Positions 26,338-39,349 of a DNA stretch of 64,000 bases are shown here, piece by piece. Below the pieces are notes generated by a model. It searched no databases. It was not told where the DNA came from and saw only the letters and a program-made list of their open reading frames with translations. Origin of the DNA: Phoebastria nigripes. Its lineage: Eukaryota; Chordata; Aves; Procellariiformes; Diomedeidae. How positions within the stretch are numbered: the stretch's first letter is position 1; the number at the start of each line of letters is the position of its first letter. The stretch covers positions 4,496,924 through 4,560,923 of the forward strand of contig JAYKAV010000778.1 of the NCBI GenBank assembly GCA_035582835.1. Reading direction: 5' to 3'. Position numbers and translations under genes: made by a program.

Positions 26338-27575
26338 TAAAGAGAAATCTTTCTAGTGCACCCCGGAGCCGGTGCCCCGCTTTCCCCCGCTGGCGCCCAC
26401 CCGGCAGCAGCACCTGCCCCACACCCTGCCCGCGGCCGAGCGCCAGCTCCAGCCCTTCAGGGTTTTAAATGACCCCAGTCTTCCCCGATAGACCACGCAA
26501 AATGAAACCCCACAGAGCCACGCGTACTAGCAATTATTTCGGTTTAAGCGCTAATGTTAGAGGCACCGGGAGCTGAAACCCAAGCAGCGCATCTTAGTGA
26601 CGCGCATCTACTCCCCCTTGCACGTACACCACGGTTACTATGTGCCAACCAGCCAACGTCACCGAAGATGAGGAGGGCGTGTGAAAGCAGCCTGATTAAA
26701 AAGGGGTAGTGGGCTGAACCTCCTACCTCAACCGCAAACAGAGAAGCAAAACGTGAGTGAAATCCTCCCTGGCTCAATTAGCAATGACCACAGCTGGGGA
26801 CCGGCAGGTCCCAGCCCTTGCGATCAATCACCCGAGGCTTACACGCTAAGTAAACGTTTCTGGCAACAACTGTAATGGTCTGCGAGTACATCAGCACCCC
26901 AGCACTGCCGGGGGGAGATCGGCGTGAAGACCAAACTATAAATACATTGGCAGACTTTGGTCGCTGCTCACCCACCACAGAAAGGATCCCAGGGGCATAT
27001 CCATTGCTAGACACATCATTTTCCCCTATTTCACTGTAAAAGATCAGATTTAAGAACACAACAAAAGGAAGCAAATGGAAATAGTCAAAATATCTAACAT
27101 CCTGAAGAGCCTACCAGACTTAAATACAATGTTAGCAAAAATTATTGAAGCGGTAAAGAGAACAAGTTCCTCAATTAAGATTTCACATTAATAAATATCT
27201 AAGTGCATTGGTGTCTAGCTGCCTAATGTACCTGAAAGCAATCTTTAAAAGAGTATTTGAATATTGATGCAGAGTTTATAAATTGACTATTTAAACGCCA
27301 TAAGCCACGCAGAACAAGCATCGGAAGGGAAATGAACACACGTAAAAGCCATAGTTCGGTATTCGCATGTGCACGTGTTCTGCTGAAATACCTTAGCAGC
27401 TATAACTTCAGCTTGCTCAAACACTAAGCCGAGAACACGCATCCACACGCGTGCACGTGTCCGTCCAGGGAAGCAGTCCGAGGACAGCGGCCCCCTGCCC
27501 GCCCCAGCCACCCCCGCTGACGCCCCGGGACCCCGGCAGCAGGCACGCCGCGCGCTCGTCTCCCTCCATTTCAAG
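26338..27575. promoter_or_regulatory. further CpG-rich patches and CACGTG E-boxes
   Basis: Two more CpG-dense patches, at about 26,350-26,460 and 27,420-27,560, continue the GC-rich cluster to the right of the main island. Two CACGTG E-boxes lie at 27,372-27,377 and 27,454-27,459, 82 bases apart. E-boxes of this type bind bHLH factors. CpG patches plus E-boxes fit a regulatory region, but no transcript start can be fixed. Confidence 0.35.
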
Positions 27576-29014
27576 CTAAGCTGTTATTGCTGAGCGTTCA
27601 AAGACGTGACAGCGCATTTTTAAGGCATCCTCTGAGACTGTTTTTCCACAGCAGTATCCTCAATGCTTAAGTCACTGTTACCCCATTGCGGTCTTCTGAC
27701 TGATTATACTTAATTTATTAGCATACCAATTTTCTGATAAAGGGGGGGAGGTTGGAGGCAGCTGCTGTAAATCAATACAGCTCCATGAATTTGGTCCACA
27801 TCTCATATATTCAGCTTTTTATCCTAGATTCGTTCTATACATTCATTCTTTGTGAATGAATCTAGCTTTCCAATTTTGCAGTCGACCTATAAAATACCTT
27901 CGTCTTTTCCTTTTTTTTTTCCCCTCTCCTCATGAAATAAAGAACTAAAATCCCCATTTAAAAAAAAAAAAAAATCAACTCAATATGCATGTTATGACAA
28001 GTTAGTCACATGATATTATTCATATCAATGGATAGGCAATGTCAAGACCATGTTCTCATCATACAGCTGAAAACCTCTTCCAAATAGCGCACGCTTCTTC
28101 CATTGAGATTAAGGAGTTTAAAAAAAAAAAAAAGTCATGGGACAGTGATCAGCAAGTAATAAAATTAGTAGTAGACACTTTCTGAACAAAACAGTCTGGT
28201 TTGCTTAAATATTAGTAACTTCTTACTAGTGAGCAAAATGAAGCAACTAATATGTAAAACAGGAAACAAACTCTTAACTAAATGTTGATTATTCTTTAAA
28301 AAAACAGTTAAAGGGTAAGCTACATAGCATAGCAACCAACACTTCCTAATCTCTTAATTACCAGTGGTTTTAAATAACTTCGCTTCACTACTATCACAGC
28401 TACAGCTTCCTGAGTGGTTAACAGATAAAGAAAATTATTCAGAAGCTATTTCTTGCCCTGGCTTNGTGACAACGTTACACGGCCCCAACTCTCCGGCAGG
28501 CTGGCAGGGGACCGTCGCTCCCATTTAACCTTCATTCCAGAACACCGGCCTTTATCAGAGAAACCGTGCACTTCAGTCCCATATAAATAACTCTGCTTCC
28601 CCTTGAAACGCGGACTCGGACACCGTTTGGGCATTCACTGCATTTGTTACGTGCTGTAATTGCCTGAAGGTGGGAGTCCAGTTGAAGGGAAAGGATGAGT
28701 AAGATTTACTTTGTTCTTTGGTGGTTGGTAACTCTAAAGTAGATTGAACAGCACAAACGAATTAAAAACACAATGAAAAAAGAGTAAGAAAGGTAGGAAA
28801 GATATTTCCTTTAAAAAAGAAAAGAATTAGTAACTCCTAAAACNTTATTTTTCTTAATTCTCTGTGTCCATACCTCTTCAGTAAGTTAAAATTGACTTCC
28901 GTGCCGTGAGAAGACTGTCACGCACCTAAAAATAAACTTCGTAATCATCCACCACCACTCCCCCAAACCTTGGAAAACCATCATTTTCAAGCTGATTTTA
29001 TAGCCATGACATAA

Positions 29015-29047
<33 letters not shown>

Positions 29048-31980
29048 AAAAAAAACCAACCTGACATACGTGTTTGGAGAGAGCAGCTCGTCTTTGGGAG
29101 CATATCCCAAAGATTGATAGCGCAAGTTTTCAAGGAGCAGTAATGGGAGAACTATCAAAACATCTANACTCAATACAGGCCTGAAAGTAAAGGAAACTTC
29201 ATTTTAGCCGAGCGCGTACTTTCACATCAACATGGGACTGATGTAAATATACGGACTTGTATTTTACTGTACCTACAGCCCTTGAAGGGTGCTGTCACAT
29301 ATGACTCAAATTCAGTTCCTGTTATTATACAGATGCCTTTTGGCGATATTTATTTTAATAGTGATAATTTATTGGTAATACTTTGATGTGCCAAACTATT
29401 TCAACAAGAGTCTTTTTTTCCTACTAACGCTAGCGTCCAGTTGTTTTGCTGGATGAGATGACGGCTCCGCAGGGTGTAGGAACAGCAGCGTTCGAGCAAC
29501 TCCTAGGGCTGCGATAGCCCTGCCGAGGAGATCTAGAAAATACCAGGCGTGGTACGCAGGTAAGAGGTGTATCGCTGCACTTGCCCTGTCATTGTTGAGG
29601 ACACGCTGCAGCCCAGAAGGCCAGATGTAGGCTCAAGGGACCGTGCTTCGCTTNCTTCTAAAATTGCCATGATGTCAGTACATCAATTCAGCTCTCCNCA
29701 TTTTCATAATTTCTTCCATTTGCAATTCAAGCAGAAATTGTTTAAAGCGCAGCAAATCGTCGTCTTAAAAGTTCCTGACTAGGAACGAGACAAACTAGAC
29801 GAAATTCTTAGACTAACAGATGTTACTGCTGTGGTGCTGACAGCAATGCTTGCAGATTGTCTAACAATTTACAGTATAAGGGCAACTTAAAACACTTTCA
29901 GTGCTTGGAGTCTCTCTCAGGCTGACAGCCTAGCCATATAGAAAAAAATTGCGTGCGCAGAACAGATTATTTTAAGAAAATTCTTACCACCATTTCACTG
30001 AAAACCTCTAGAATATTCACGCTTTGGAGCACAGACTTAAAAACCTGGCTGCCNTATCAGGGGTAAGTTTTCTGTGATCCCCATGAAAATTCATCCAAAA
30101 CCAAACAAGCCGCAAGCCTCCTAAAACGCAGCTTACNTTTCATATTACGGTGTCTTTCCTGCGTATAGCGCTTTTCATCCCCAGTTCTCGACGCGCTTTG
30201 AAACGAGCGCTCGGCTACCATTTTGCCGCTTATTTCAACTGAACTTTAAAGGCAAATAAGAATTTTTCTGTAAGACTCCATTTTGCATTCGGCATCACCT
30301 CCCCCCTTCCATCCCTGCCGACTCTTGAACCCCGGCGCGTGCTCTCGCTCCGCGTTGCCCCTTGCAGGCAGGGCACGCAGCCGGCGAGCGCTGCTCACGG
30401 CCCTGGGCTCCGGCAGCGAAGGAGCAGAAGGAAGAGAAGGAAGGGAAAAAACACACGGGGAAAGCATGAGGACCAGGACAGGGCAGAAAGCAAGAAGAAG
30501 CAGTTATACGCACTTACGGATGCTACCAAGCGTTCCCCTGGCCGCAGGCTCGCAGACTGGGTGGAAGCNTCCCGGCGCGCTCCCAGCGCGGATGGAAGCA
30601 AGCTGTGCTGTACTGCTGAGGCATCCTGCCTGGCCAGGGACCTGCCTCCAGGGAACTGGTTCGGCTCCATGGGATGAGGCTCGGTCCCTCGTTTTTGATG
30701 CATTTCCTAATTTTCTACGCTTGAACAAAGTTATTTTAAAATATCGGGAAGCTACAACAACAACCACCACCATTTTCAATGTTTGAAATGAAAGACAGGA
30801 ACAACATGCAATGCCCAAAATAAGAAAACAGAGTACATCATTAATTTCTTGTGCTACAGAATCAATAGACGCTTTTTCACAAAACTCCTGCATCATTCAG
30901 CACACAAAATGGATGGAGCTCCTCGGTAAGAGCTTGCTATTTTATCCTCACTTCTTAAACCCAGCTGTGACTACCAAGTTACTCATTTCCTGATTGCTTC
31001 CTTTTGAAAGCTAATATTTTATAAATAAAGCCATACTCGGGAAAGCAAGAGAACTGACAAGCCAAACAGTCAGCTACTGCAAAGACTCAAACGCCTCGTC
31101 ATTTGAATAAGGATTTCTGTCTTTGGTACGCGGTATTCTTTTTTTAGCGTTTTGGTTTTGTTCTCGATCGCATGCCCGTATTCAGCACAATACTTCAACT
31201 GTAGCAATACCTATCCATAATCTTCAACATGGCTATTTTCCTTTGTAACCCCTGTATTTCCCCTCCCTGAATTGAAGAACACATCCTATATTCTGGGACA
31301 GCAGGCTTCGTATTGCCCACCCCAGCGACTGGAACAGAGGTGGTGGCAGGAATTCCCCTTCATTTAGCAAGATGGATGGGGTTTACCTCAACTCAAGGAG
31401 GGACAAGTTCGTGAAAGAGAAAACCACCGAGGGTTATTAAACACACAGAGACAATATCCAGCTCAGGAAATCCCCTGAGCCCAACACAGCTGGAGGCTGG
31501 GAGATTATTTGGGGGGAAGTATCAGATACGCTTGCCCTCTTCTTACTCTTCCCCAAGCACTGTGGTTACTGTTGAAGAGAAAACCCTGAGAAACACAGAC
31601 CCTCAGGTCCGATCTTGAACTGCAGCTTTTATGGATGACAGAGGCGGTTAGGATCTGAATGCCCAGACAAAGTTTATTTCATTGCATGCTTTCAGACTGT
31701 CTGAAGACTAAGGCAAGCAACAGTTCATCGATAACAGCGTATTTACCCTTTCAAGGCTATCACTACCACTAAAGTGATTTTAAAAACAGCAGTTAACGAA
31801 ATAGAAAAGAGGAACGAGAACAAAGTAGATGGTTTTGTAAATTTTTGGCCGCATCAGAGGTCATCATGTCCAGACAGACAAACTCCTGTTGTAGAGTCAC
31901 GAGAAGATACGGAGCAAACGGCAGCTCCCGGCTAACCCTCCTAACAGGGAGGTACAGCTACCGCAGTCACGTACTCTCAC
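27576..31980. other. non-coding stretch right of the CpG cluster
   Basis: No supported gene. It holds A runs at 27,960-27,974, 28,120-28,133 and 29,016-29,046. A small stem-loop (8-bp arms, 5-base loop) sits at 27,841-27,861. A further GC-rich patch at about 30,290-30,680 gives long but mutually conflicting frames on both strands (up to 167 codons). None shows a domain I recognise. Confidence 0.5.
30290..30680. other. GC- and CpG-rich patch
   Basis: About 390 bases of raised G+C and CpG. Five overlapping frames of 72-167 codons are open here across both strands, which is what high GC produces by chance. It may be a weak CpG island. No paired splice sites or known protein motif were found. 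Confidence 0.35.
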
Positions 31981-32213
31981 GTTAACCTCTTCCTCAGTGG
32001 GAGGGATCGTTTCTTCCTCCTCCTCCTCTGAACACACCATCTCCGCTCTCCCNCGTGGTACTGGCCTGCCTTGGATGGCTTCTGTTATTCTGTTTCTGAT
32101 ACCTTTCAGGACAGCTGTCCAAAGTTCAACATTATTTTTAGAGCATCCTACATCAGACTTTTGTTTCGGTATTTGTCCAATTCTTAACACAAGGCAAAAT
32201 TCAGGTTTTCCAG
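31981..32213 (-). CDS. possible internal exon, protein unknown
   Basis: On the minus strand one frame stays open for 77 codons over 233 bases. It begins after a CAG that could be an acceptor (32,214-32,216) and ends at a good donor, GTGAGA (31,975-31,980). The encoded segment has a basic, amphipathic first half with one tryptophan (motif ELWTAVLKGIRNRI). An acidic run of six glutamates and IPPTEEEV follow. The acidic run comes from a GAG/GAA-rich stretch, so part of it may be low-complexity sequence. The polypyrimidine tract before the acceptor is weak and one base is N. I do not recognise the protein. It may equally be a chance frame. Confidence 0.22.
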
Positions 32214-35200
32214 CTGCTACTCCATTTTAAAGTTTTGGAAGAAGACTAATGGCTCAGTCTGAAAACCACTAACTGCTTTCCTCGAATCGTTACTAAATGC
32301 GGACCCCAGCAACTTCTTGCGCTGCACGTCACCCGACATTCACCCGCAAGCGATCTCCCCGGTCAGAAGACGCAGCTGTAGGTTCTCAGCAACTCCATAA
32401 CCACCGACCTCAGCTGTGCGTCGCTCGCAAAAGGCGCTGCTCGGTTGCTTTTTTAATTCCACTATTTGCATTCGCTTAAAAACCTCTTCTATGACAAACT
32501 GTAAACAGACTCCTCAGAAAGTACCCAGTTTCCATCTGAAAAATGGCTGNTTGGGTCTAAGTGCTCAAGAAAAGAGCTAAAACGAGGCAGGAGACGTCTA
32601 TTACCTACTGCTGTGCGGGGTTTTATCCAAGTGCTTTGAGTTTTCAACTCAACCGCATCAGCTGACTCCCCTCCGAGAATTTATAGAGATTCATTAACAT
32701 TTGCTAATATCAAACCATGAATATGTCTTTGTTTCATTTCACATACACTTATACACTCTATACCCACTCACATGCGCATATTAAATACATACATATATGT
32801 ATACACACACACGCTTCCATATATATTTTTTAAATTAAAAATGCTTGGGAAAAGTACTAATTGCACAGCTTTGATATTTAGCATACACAACAACTTCCTC
32901 CCTATCATTTTTATGACCTTCTTAGTTAATATAATTACCGTTACAGCAGATCATAATTTGTTCTCATGGCTACAGATTAATGAGACAAATCGCTGTGACA
33001 TTACAGTCTGAGCAAAACAAGAGCAGACAATGAGGCAGCCCAGCTTTCGTCAGCTTCTTCAGCTAAAAAGCTCCGAGTACGCCAAGGAAATAAAAATTAC
33101 TTCTTCTACCTTTGCGTTCCCACCTCCGCAGCGATGCAAGCCTCTGAGCCATAGACGTTACAGCCGCAAGTAGTCGTAAAAACTACAGAGGAGGTTTGGA
33201 GTCACTTCAAAATATAGGCGATAAACGCCAGCCCTTTCCCTCCTTCCCCCTACCCAAGTAAATCTAGAGAACGGTGAGGGAGTAAAACGGATTGCGTATG
33301 TAACAGTTCATTAAAAAGCTTTGCGTTCCTAACCCGAGGTATACATGGGAGGCAATATTTTGTTACCTCAGCTCGCTCACTTTCAATAGATGAAAAGTTT
33401 GGGGGTATTACAATTTTTTTATTTCATGCCATTGTAAANGAGTCTAGGGAAGCCAATGACTTATAGAAACAGAGATATTGACTACCTGCCACTGATACTT
33501 TATGAAGGAAAAAACCCTACTCTATCCGTTACAGCACAGAGCGCCATGAGACTGACCTAGTTCACCCTCAAATGTGTCAATGGAAACCTTTCTACCATTA
33601 ACACTTATATCCAACACAAACACAAACCTCAATTCCAATTGATTTTGCATGGACTCTTGAAATACAGCCAGCGAAACAATAATCTTCAGAGAGAAGAGAA
33701 CACGCGTGAAGTGAAGCACTCAGACTGACAGAAGATTAGATGTGCGTTTTTAAGTGGCACTTAAAGACTGGAGAGTGAAATTTCCGCAGTATACAAATAC
33801 ACTTAAAGGTAGGCACAAGCTCAAAAGGATGACTTTCGACATCCCCAAATCTTTGGCGGTGTTTGAAACCCTGACAAATTTTTATACCTCGGCCCCATCT
33901 TCAACCTCTACCTGTGCCAAAAATAGCACTGGAACGTGGATGGAGAAAAGCAGAGGCAACGATATTCTGCATTTACGTTTCATCTAAGGTTGTTACTACC
34001 TACGTTCCAGCTTTTACTCCCAGCCAACAGTTAATATAGCGGGCAGAAGACGTAGCATTGCCTCTTGAAGGTTTTGTCTAGCTGGAGAAGAGACCAACTG
34101 GGGACAAGAACAGCATAAAATCGTTGAATTGCAACTTCCAGAAGACACCAGGGATTATCCTTGCTTGATTTACCGAGCTTATCTGTTTAGCGCTACAGGT
34201 ATATGAAAGTTTGTAACGCTGCTGGATAAGCATTATGATACGATGGCAGGACCGGTTGTCAAGGTAGCTCTCTGCTGTTGTTCAAACGTAAAGGAAACGT
34301 GGAATAGCAGAGCGCTACGGGTATCCAATTAATTTGTCAGAGCATTTGGAGAAAGTTTAGTTTCCCATTCTTATTCACCTCTTAAGACAAAGTCTCATCC
34401 AACACCGCCCATTTACAAACNTTTAAAAAAACCAGCAACATCCCCTGGCATACATGAAAGGATTTGCAAACTGGGCGGGGAGGCAACCAATAATTATCTG
34501 AAACATTAAAACAACGAGAGGATCTTTAAAAGTAGCTCTGAAAAGGGGCCAGACCTCTGTTTTCATCTCTTCTGGCACAATAAGGAAACTGCAAAAACTG
34601 CATGAGAACAGTGTTTTCTCNACATATGTTTATAAACAGAATGTAAGAAATTTGTCTGGCTGATAAGAACTACCCATTCTCTCCCTGGAAAAACATAATG
34701 TCCCTTTGACTGCCACGCTTGTAGTAAAAGAAAATAAATACAATTTTGGCAGAAAGGCTAAGACAGATTTAAAAAAAAAGAAAAAAAAAAAAAGAAAAAA
34801 AAAAGGCAGCCAACCTGTTGCTCTTTGCAGTCAATGCTTCAGATGTCAGGTTTTACTTTACGTCTGGAAAATGAGCCATGGAAAGGCTTAGGATCGTATC
34901 AGGAACTTCCTCAGGATTTATACTTTGGGCTCTTTTTTTAAATAAAGCAAAGTCACTTTGGGAGATCTTAAGCCTATCTGATGTGGCTTCTTCCTTCTAT
35001 TTTTATGCCCATGGAAAAAAAAAAAGGAAAAGAAAAAAAATAAAACAAGTCAGAAGAGAGCAAGCCACAGAAGGGCCATATACAATCCGCTTCTTAAACA
35101 GGGACTGCCTCAAGCAAGAGATGCTTTCTGCACCCATTTTCTTCCCAGCTACTAAACTGAAAGCTATTTTCAAGCATGGCTACCACAACATCTTAAAACA

Positions 35201-36020
35201 GCTCATACTCATGCACAGAGCATCATTCGGCCCTTGGCCAACGCATCCAGCTCCCCGCTCCTTCTGATGGCAGTTTAGGTTCAAACCTAGCGCTGGACAC
35301 TTGAATTATCCTGTGCGCCTTATGGCCCATTAGCTTCAATTTCCGATGGAGCGGTCCCTCTTAGGTTGTATTTAGCTTAGCTGCTAATTGCCCCAGCATC
35401 TGAAAGCATTCCATGTAAAAAAAAAAAAAAAAAAAAAAAACCACAATAGCAAGAGTGAAATACTTTTAAGTCTTCATAGAGACTCTGGAATTTCTCCCAT
35501 TTTGTAGTCACAGAGCCTGAGAAAATAACCGTGACTTCTTCATGCTCATTTTGGTTAGAACAAGAATGCTTCTCCTTGCATTTTGTGACACAGGCCAGAT
35601 CACGATGGATTAAATTAATCATGAAGAAAATGAGCCTCTTGCATACCTACAAAGAAATACAAGAAGGCAAAAAGCAGTGCAAACTCACCATACAACGTTT
35701 CATTCTTCTTTTGAAGGAGCAGTCTAAAGTCAAAGGGTAATTTATTCATTATGCCCATTCCAACTTTCACGTCCCCTGAAGCTGCCAACAAGAGTACCAT
35801 TTAATGTGAAATGCTATGCTGGTTTTTTCAGACGTAGATATCTATTTCTTAGAAAATTCGAACNGGCAGATAGTCGTCACAACTTATCACTGTATTATCT
35901 AGGCAGAAATTGAAGATATGCATTTTGTATCATTTTTAAACACNGCATGAAAATAAATATTAAGCTACAGCAATGCAACTGGAAGGAAAGGAGGAGTACA
36001 GCTAGAACTATGACTTACNG
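32214..36020. other. non-coding stretch up to the CR1 fragment
   Basis: No supported gene. Contains a mixed CA/TA microsatellite at about 32,785-32,815, an A-rich tract with two G interruptions at 34,771-34,804, another A-rich tract near 35,014-35,041 and a 24-base A run at 35,417-35,440. Frames are short and without coding character. Confidence 0.55.
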
Positions 36021-36099
36021 TAGAATCACAGAATGGTTTGGGTTGGAAGGGACTTTCAAAGATCATCTAGTCCACCCCCCCGCCATGGGCAGGGACATC
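36021..36099 (-). mobile_element. CR1 LINE 3'-end fragment
   Basis: The segment carries the highly characteristic avian CR1 3' end: AGAATCACAGAATGGTTTGG, then GGTTGGAAGGGAC, AGATCATCTAGT and GCCATGGGCAGGGACA, as read on +. This is the reverse complement of the element, so CR1 lies on the minus strand. Only about 79 bases remain. Such extreme 5' truncation is usual for CR1, which has no poly(A) tail and ends instead in short 8-bp repeats. The family is the dominant retrotransposon of birds, which supports the host assignment. Confidence 0.93.
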
Positions 36100-36816
36100 A
36101 CGTTTTGTGTTTGCACATACAAGCATTTCAAGACACAGACCTCGGAAGCTGCAATTTAACTTTTAATGAATACGAACAAACGAAGAAGAAATCCTCGAGT
36201 GCTGCATCCACTTTTTAAGGAGGGAAAAATTAAAAACTAAAAANAAGGTGCAGACATGAGATCCTTCTGTCGGTTCTAAACCTTCCCTCGCTCACTGTAA
36301 AAAACTTAACACAAGCATACATGTCCTCTGCTTACAGCCTTTTTCACTAACATGACAACGAATTTATCCAAAGGAAAATACCACCAATAGAGCCTGTGAC
36401 ACACTGAGATAGCTAAGCACTCAGACTCAGCTTGGATTAGAGGTCATCTCAGGCTCAGAAATATTTGGTGAGAAGATCAATTGTTCACACTCTGGAAAAA
36501 ACAAGTTTCCTTTCCTCAGACAACCTCCTTACCTTCGTATCACCATTACCCGATAGAATACCAGGCCTGGTAAGCAACCGAGCGATGTAAAACAAAGATC
36601 TTCACTACTTGTTGAAATAAAGAGGAAAAGCAGCGTTGCGTTTGTTACTGAGCACCCATGAATCAAAGCTTCCAACGTATACGAATAAAAAAAATGGAAG
36701 CGTCCCATTCTAGATGACANTTAATCAACACAAACCTCCAGGTGAAACCTGCCAATTCGCAACTTTCCAAAACAAAGCGTAGGATCCAAGTCTGTATTCG
36801 TTTCAGTAAACCAAAT

Positions 36817-36914
36817 CTTTCCCAATTCTTCTAAGTCTAGTTATCAGGAGTAACCGATGAGTCAGTTTTAAACGAATTAGGCATTACGCAGCTCTTTCCC
36901 AACTCTTCTAAGTC
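36817..36914. repeat. spaced direct repeat, 21 bp x 2
   Basis: The 21-bp sequence at 36,817-36,837 recurs at 36,894-36,914 with a single difference (T to C at position 10), a 77-bp offset. Both copies read CTTTCCCAA followed by TCTTCTAAGTC. The sequence between them does not repeat, so this is not a simple tandem array. Confidence 0.8.
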
Positions 36915-39292
36915 AGGCAGACGCGTATCAGAAAACAAAATTACCTCCTCCCTTTGCTCCAGTTCCAAAACTTTTGACGTTAGTTGAATTTAGCATGCAG
37001 AATTACCCTCTCAGTTCCAAGAAACCGAATCGAACAAGCACGGGGTTTCGCCCCAAAAAATGATACCGTGTTGCTTACAGTTATCAATACTGACTACTGT
37101 TGTATTAACCTCATGTTCTTTAGTATTCTTTGCATTAAACAGAAAAGTAAATTGCCAAACATCTCAATCCTTCAGTGAATCTTACACGCACCAAATCACT
37201 CTTTAGAAGTTTACTGGCATGAATAGGAACAGCGTACCGTCAAGCTACAGAATTTGCCAGATGTTTCAAAAAAACAAAGACACAGCAAACACGGCTGTAA
37301 CTTGTGTCTTCAGGAATCCAGGACAGATCCTTCAGCAGATAAATTCCACTAACAGGAACTTTGCACTACTGCTGACCTATCAAATCTGTGTCCATATATT
37401 GCAGCAACCTGCATGGAGGGTTTTCCTTCCCTGCTAGGTCTGTCCTGCTCAGATTTTAGTACCGTATTTTCCAGTGGATGAAGAAATTATAGTATTAGCG
37501 TGGAATAGAAAGCACAGTGACTGACGAAGCTTAGCATATAGAAATTGCACACTATCACGTGTGGTGCATTAGTTCATAAAGGAATACATATGATCATAAA
37601 AGAAGCCTAACAAGAAAAAGAATAGGGCAGGGAGAATAGAGATAGTTTTAATCGAACAATAGTAAATAACTTCTTCTATATTTATCTTATAAGTCATTCA
37701 GCAGGGACACTCCTACTGCCTGGCTGTGGATCTGGAAGAAGTTAAAACCAATAAAGGTAAATCTACTCAGTAATTCACCTGCTCTCCAGTGTTACCGCTT
37801 AACTCTATGAACATTATTTGCAAATGCGAACAATTAGAGTGCAGCACTCTTCAATGGATAGGTGTAAAAAAAAAATATAAACCAGTTTGGAAAAAGATAC
37901 AGCTTTTTTTCCACTCTTATTTTTCCTGCTCACCAGAACAAATGCCCCCCTCCCGCCCCCAGCAACTAGAATCCAGTTTTCAAGAGAGTACACTGCCTTT
38001 GCTTCACTTTGAAGTCAGAGAGTAGACACCACAAGTTCTCCTCAGCATCTTGAGCTCTGTATTTGCCTGCAGAGTAGACAGAAAGCCACCCTGGTGAGAT
38101 CTTCTGTCCTGTTGACCACTTTTACAGTTGTATTTTTTTTTTCATGGTCTCAGAGTAGCCCCTTTGCATTCCAATGCACCTGTGTAAGCTTACTAANGAG
38201 CAAGTGGAGATGTACTGATCCCTGCTTTTTCCAAAAATATGGTACTGGAAAGAAAATGTATCATACTCAGGGAAGTCCAAAAAAATACCATCTTATGCCC
38301 CTGAATAATAGAAATCCAGCGTACGTCTGCTCTTTGTTTGGACATATATCAGGTACGAAACTGCATCGCTTGGAAAGGATAACTATTTAGAGTTGACTGC
38401 AAAGAGATTCTTTTATCATATCTAAATCCTAAGACGCAATAAGCATCTCCCAGTTAGGAGATCTGGCAGATTTTGCCATTCAGCTACTACTCACAGAGGT
38501 TTTTGGTTCTCTAATGTGGAAAAAACCATCAGGATGATCATTAAGAGATTCCAGGCAGATTCTCTTGTCAAGTTGGATGCTGAACACCCCACCAACTGAG
38601 TCGACTCAGTTTTCCAAAAAAAATTACGGCATCTCTCAGCATTTTATCAGGTGCTGTAGCAATTGCCCCAGTTCAGGATCACCAATGAGAAAAAAAAATG
38701 TGGCTGTTAACAGCCGAGCCAGAGACAAGAAAGGAAAGAAAGGGTGATGCCTCTTCTGCTGCCTGGCTCCGTGGAAAGCCGGGGGGGAGCACGCGCATAA
38801 ACCGAGTACGCGTCTTTTATCAAAAGCTTGAAGATTAAGACGGGGCAGCATTCCCCTGCCGCACAGCACAACGCTGACCACCTTGTTACCCACCAATGGC
38901 AAATAAAGACATTTTGTTCTGTGACATAATATATATAGGCACACAGAGGTCTGACTGCCGAGTCCTTAGCGTCTTGAAAAAGAAGAAGAGAACACCTACC
39001 TCTCATTTCAGGCAGGACAAAGGTTCAGTTGAGCACTGGGGAAATCAGCGTGAACACAGTTCGTATTTCCACGGGTACCTCTACAATCACACAGGCTAGA
39101 AACTTGTGTTTTTAAAAGGCCAGGCAAAATTACCAGAGAACAGTGACACTCTGGAATCATAGAGGATTTTGACCCGCTTCTGAGAATCCCTGACCTTAGC
39201 ACGTTGTTTGGCATTTACCTAAATGAACTGTACAATCTCAGTATAATGTTTGAAGTCCTTTATTGAGAGCTCAAACTTGTGCATATGGCTTG

Positions 39293-39324
39293 ACAGACAA
39301 AAATATAACATAACAGACAAAAAT
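39293..39324. repeat. 12-bp tandem-spaced duplication
   Basis: ACAGACAAAAAT occurs at 39,293-39,304 and 39,313-39,324, a 20-base period. The second copy runs directly into the G-quadruplex motif. Confidence 0.8.
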
Positions 39325-39349
39325 GGGATAGGGGGGTCGGGTGGGGGGG
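39325..39349 (+). other. G-quadruplex motif
   Basis: Four G runs (3, 6, 3 and 7) separated by loops of 3, 2 and 1 bases fit the standard intramolecular quadruplex pattern with short loops, which favours stability. It stands alone in AT-rich DNA and is not inside a CpG island. On the minus strand, if that is transcribed, it would be C-rich in the RNA. Confidence 0.75.

Noticed and set aside
27841..27861. Stem-loop with 8-bp arms and 5-base loop
   Set aside because: About one such hairpin per loop length is expected by chance in 64 kb. No conserved small RNA was recognised in it.
30283..30786. 167-codon + frame and overlapping minus frames
   Set aside because: Five conflicting frames in one GC-rich patch, none with a known motif. 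Typical of stop-poor GC-rich DNA.
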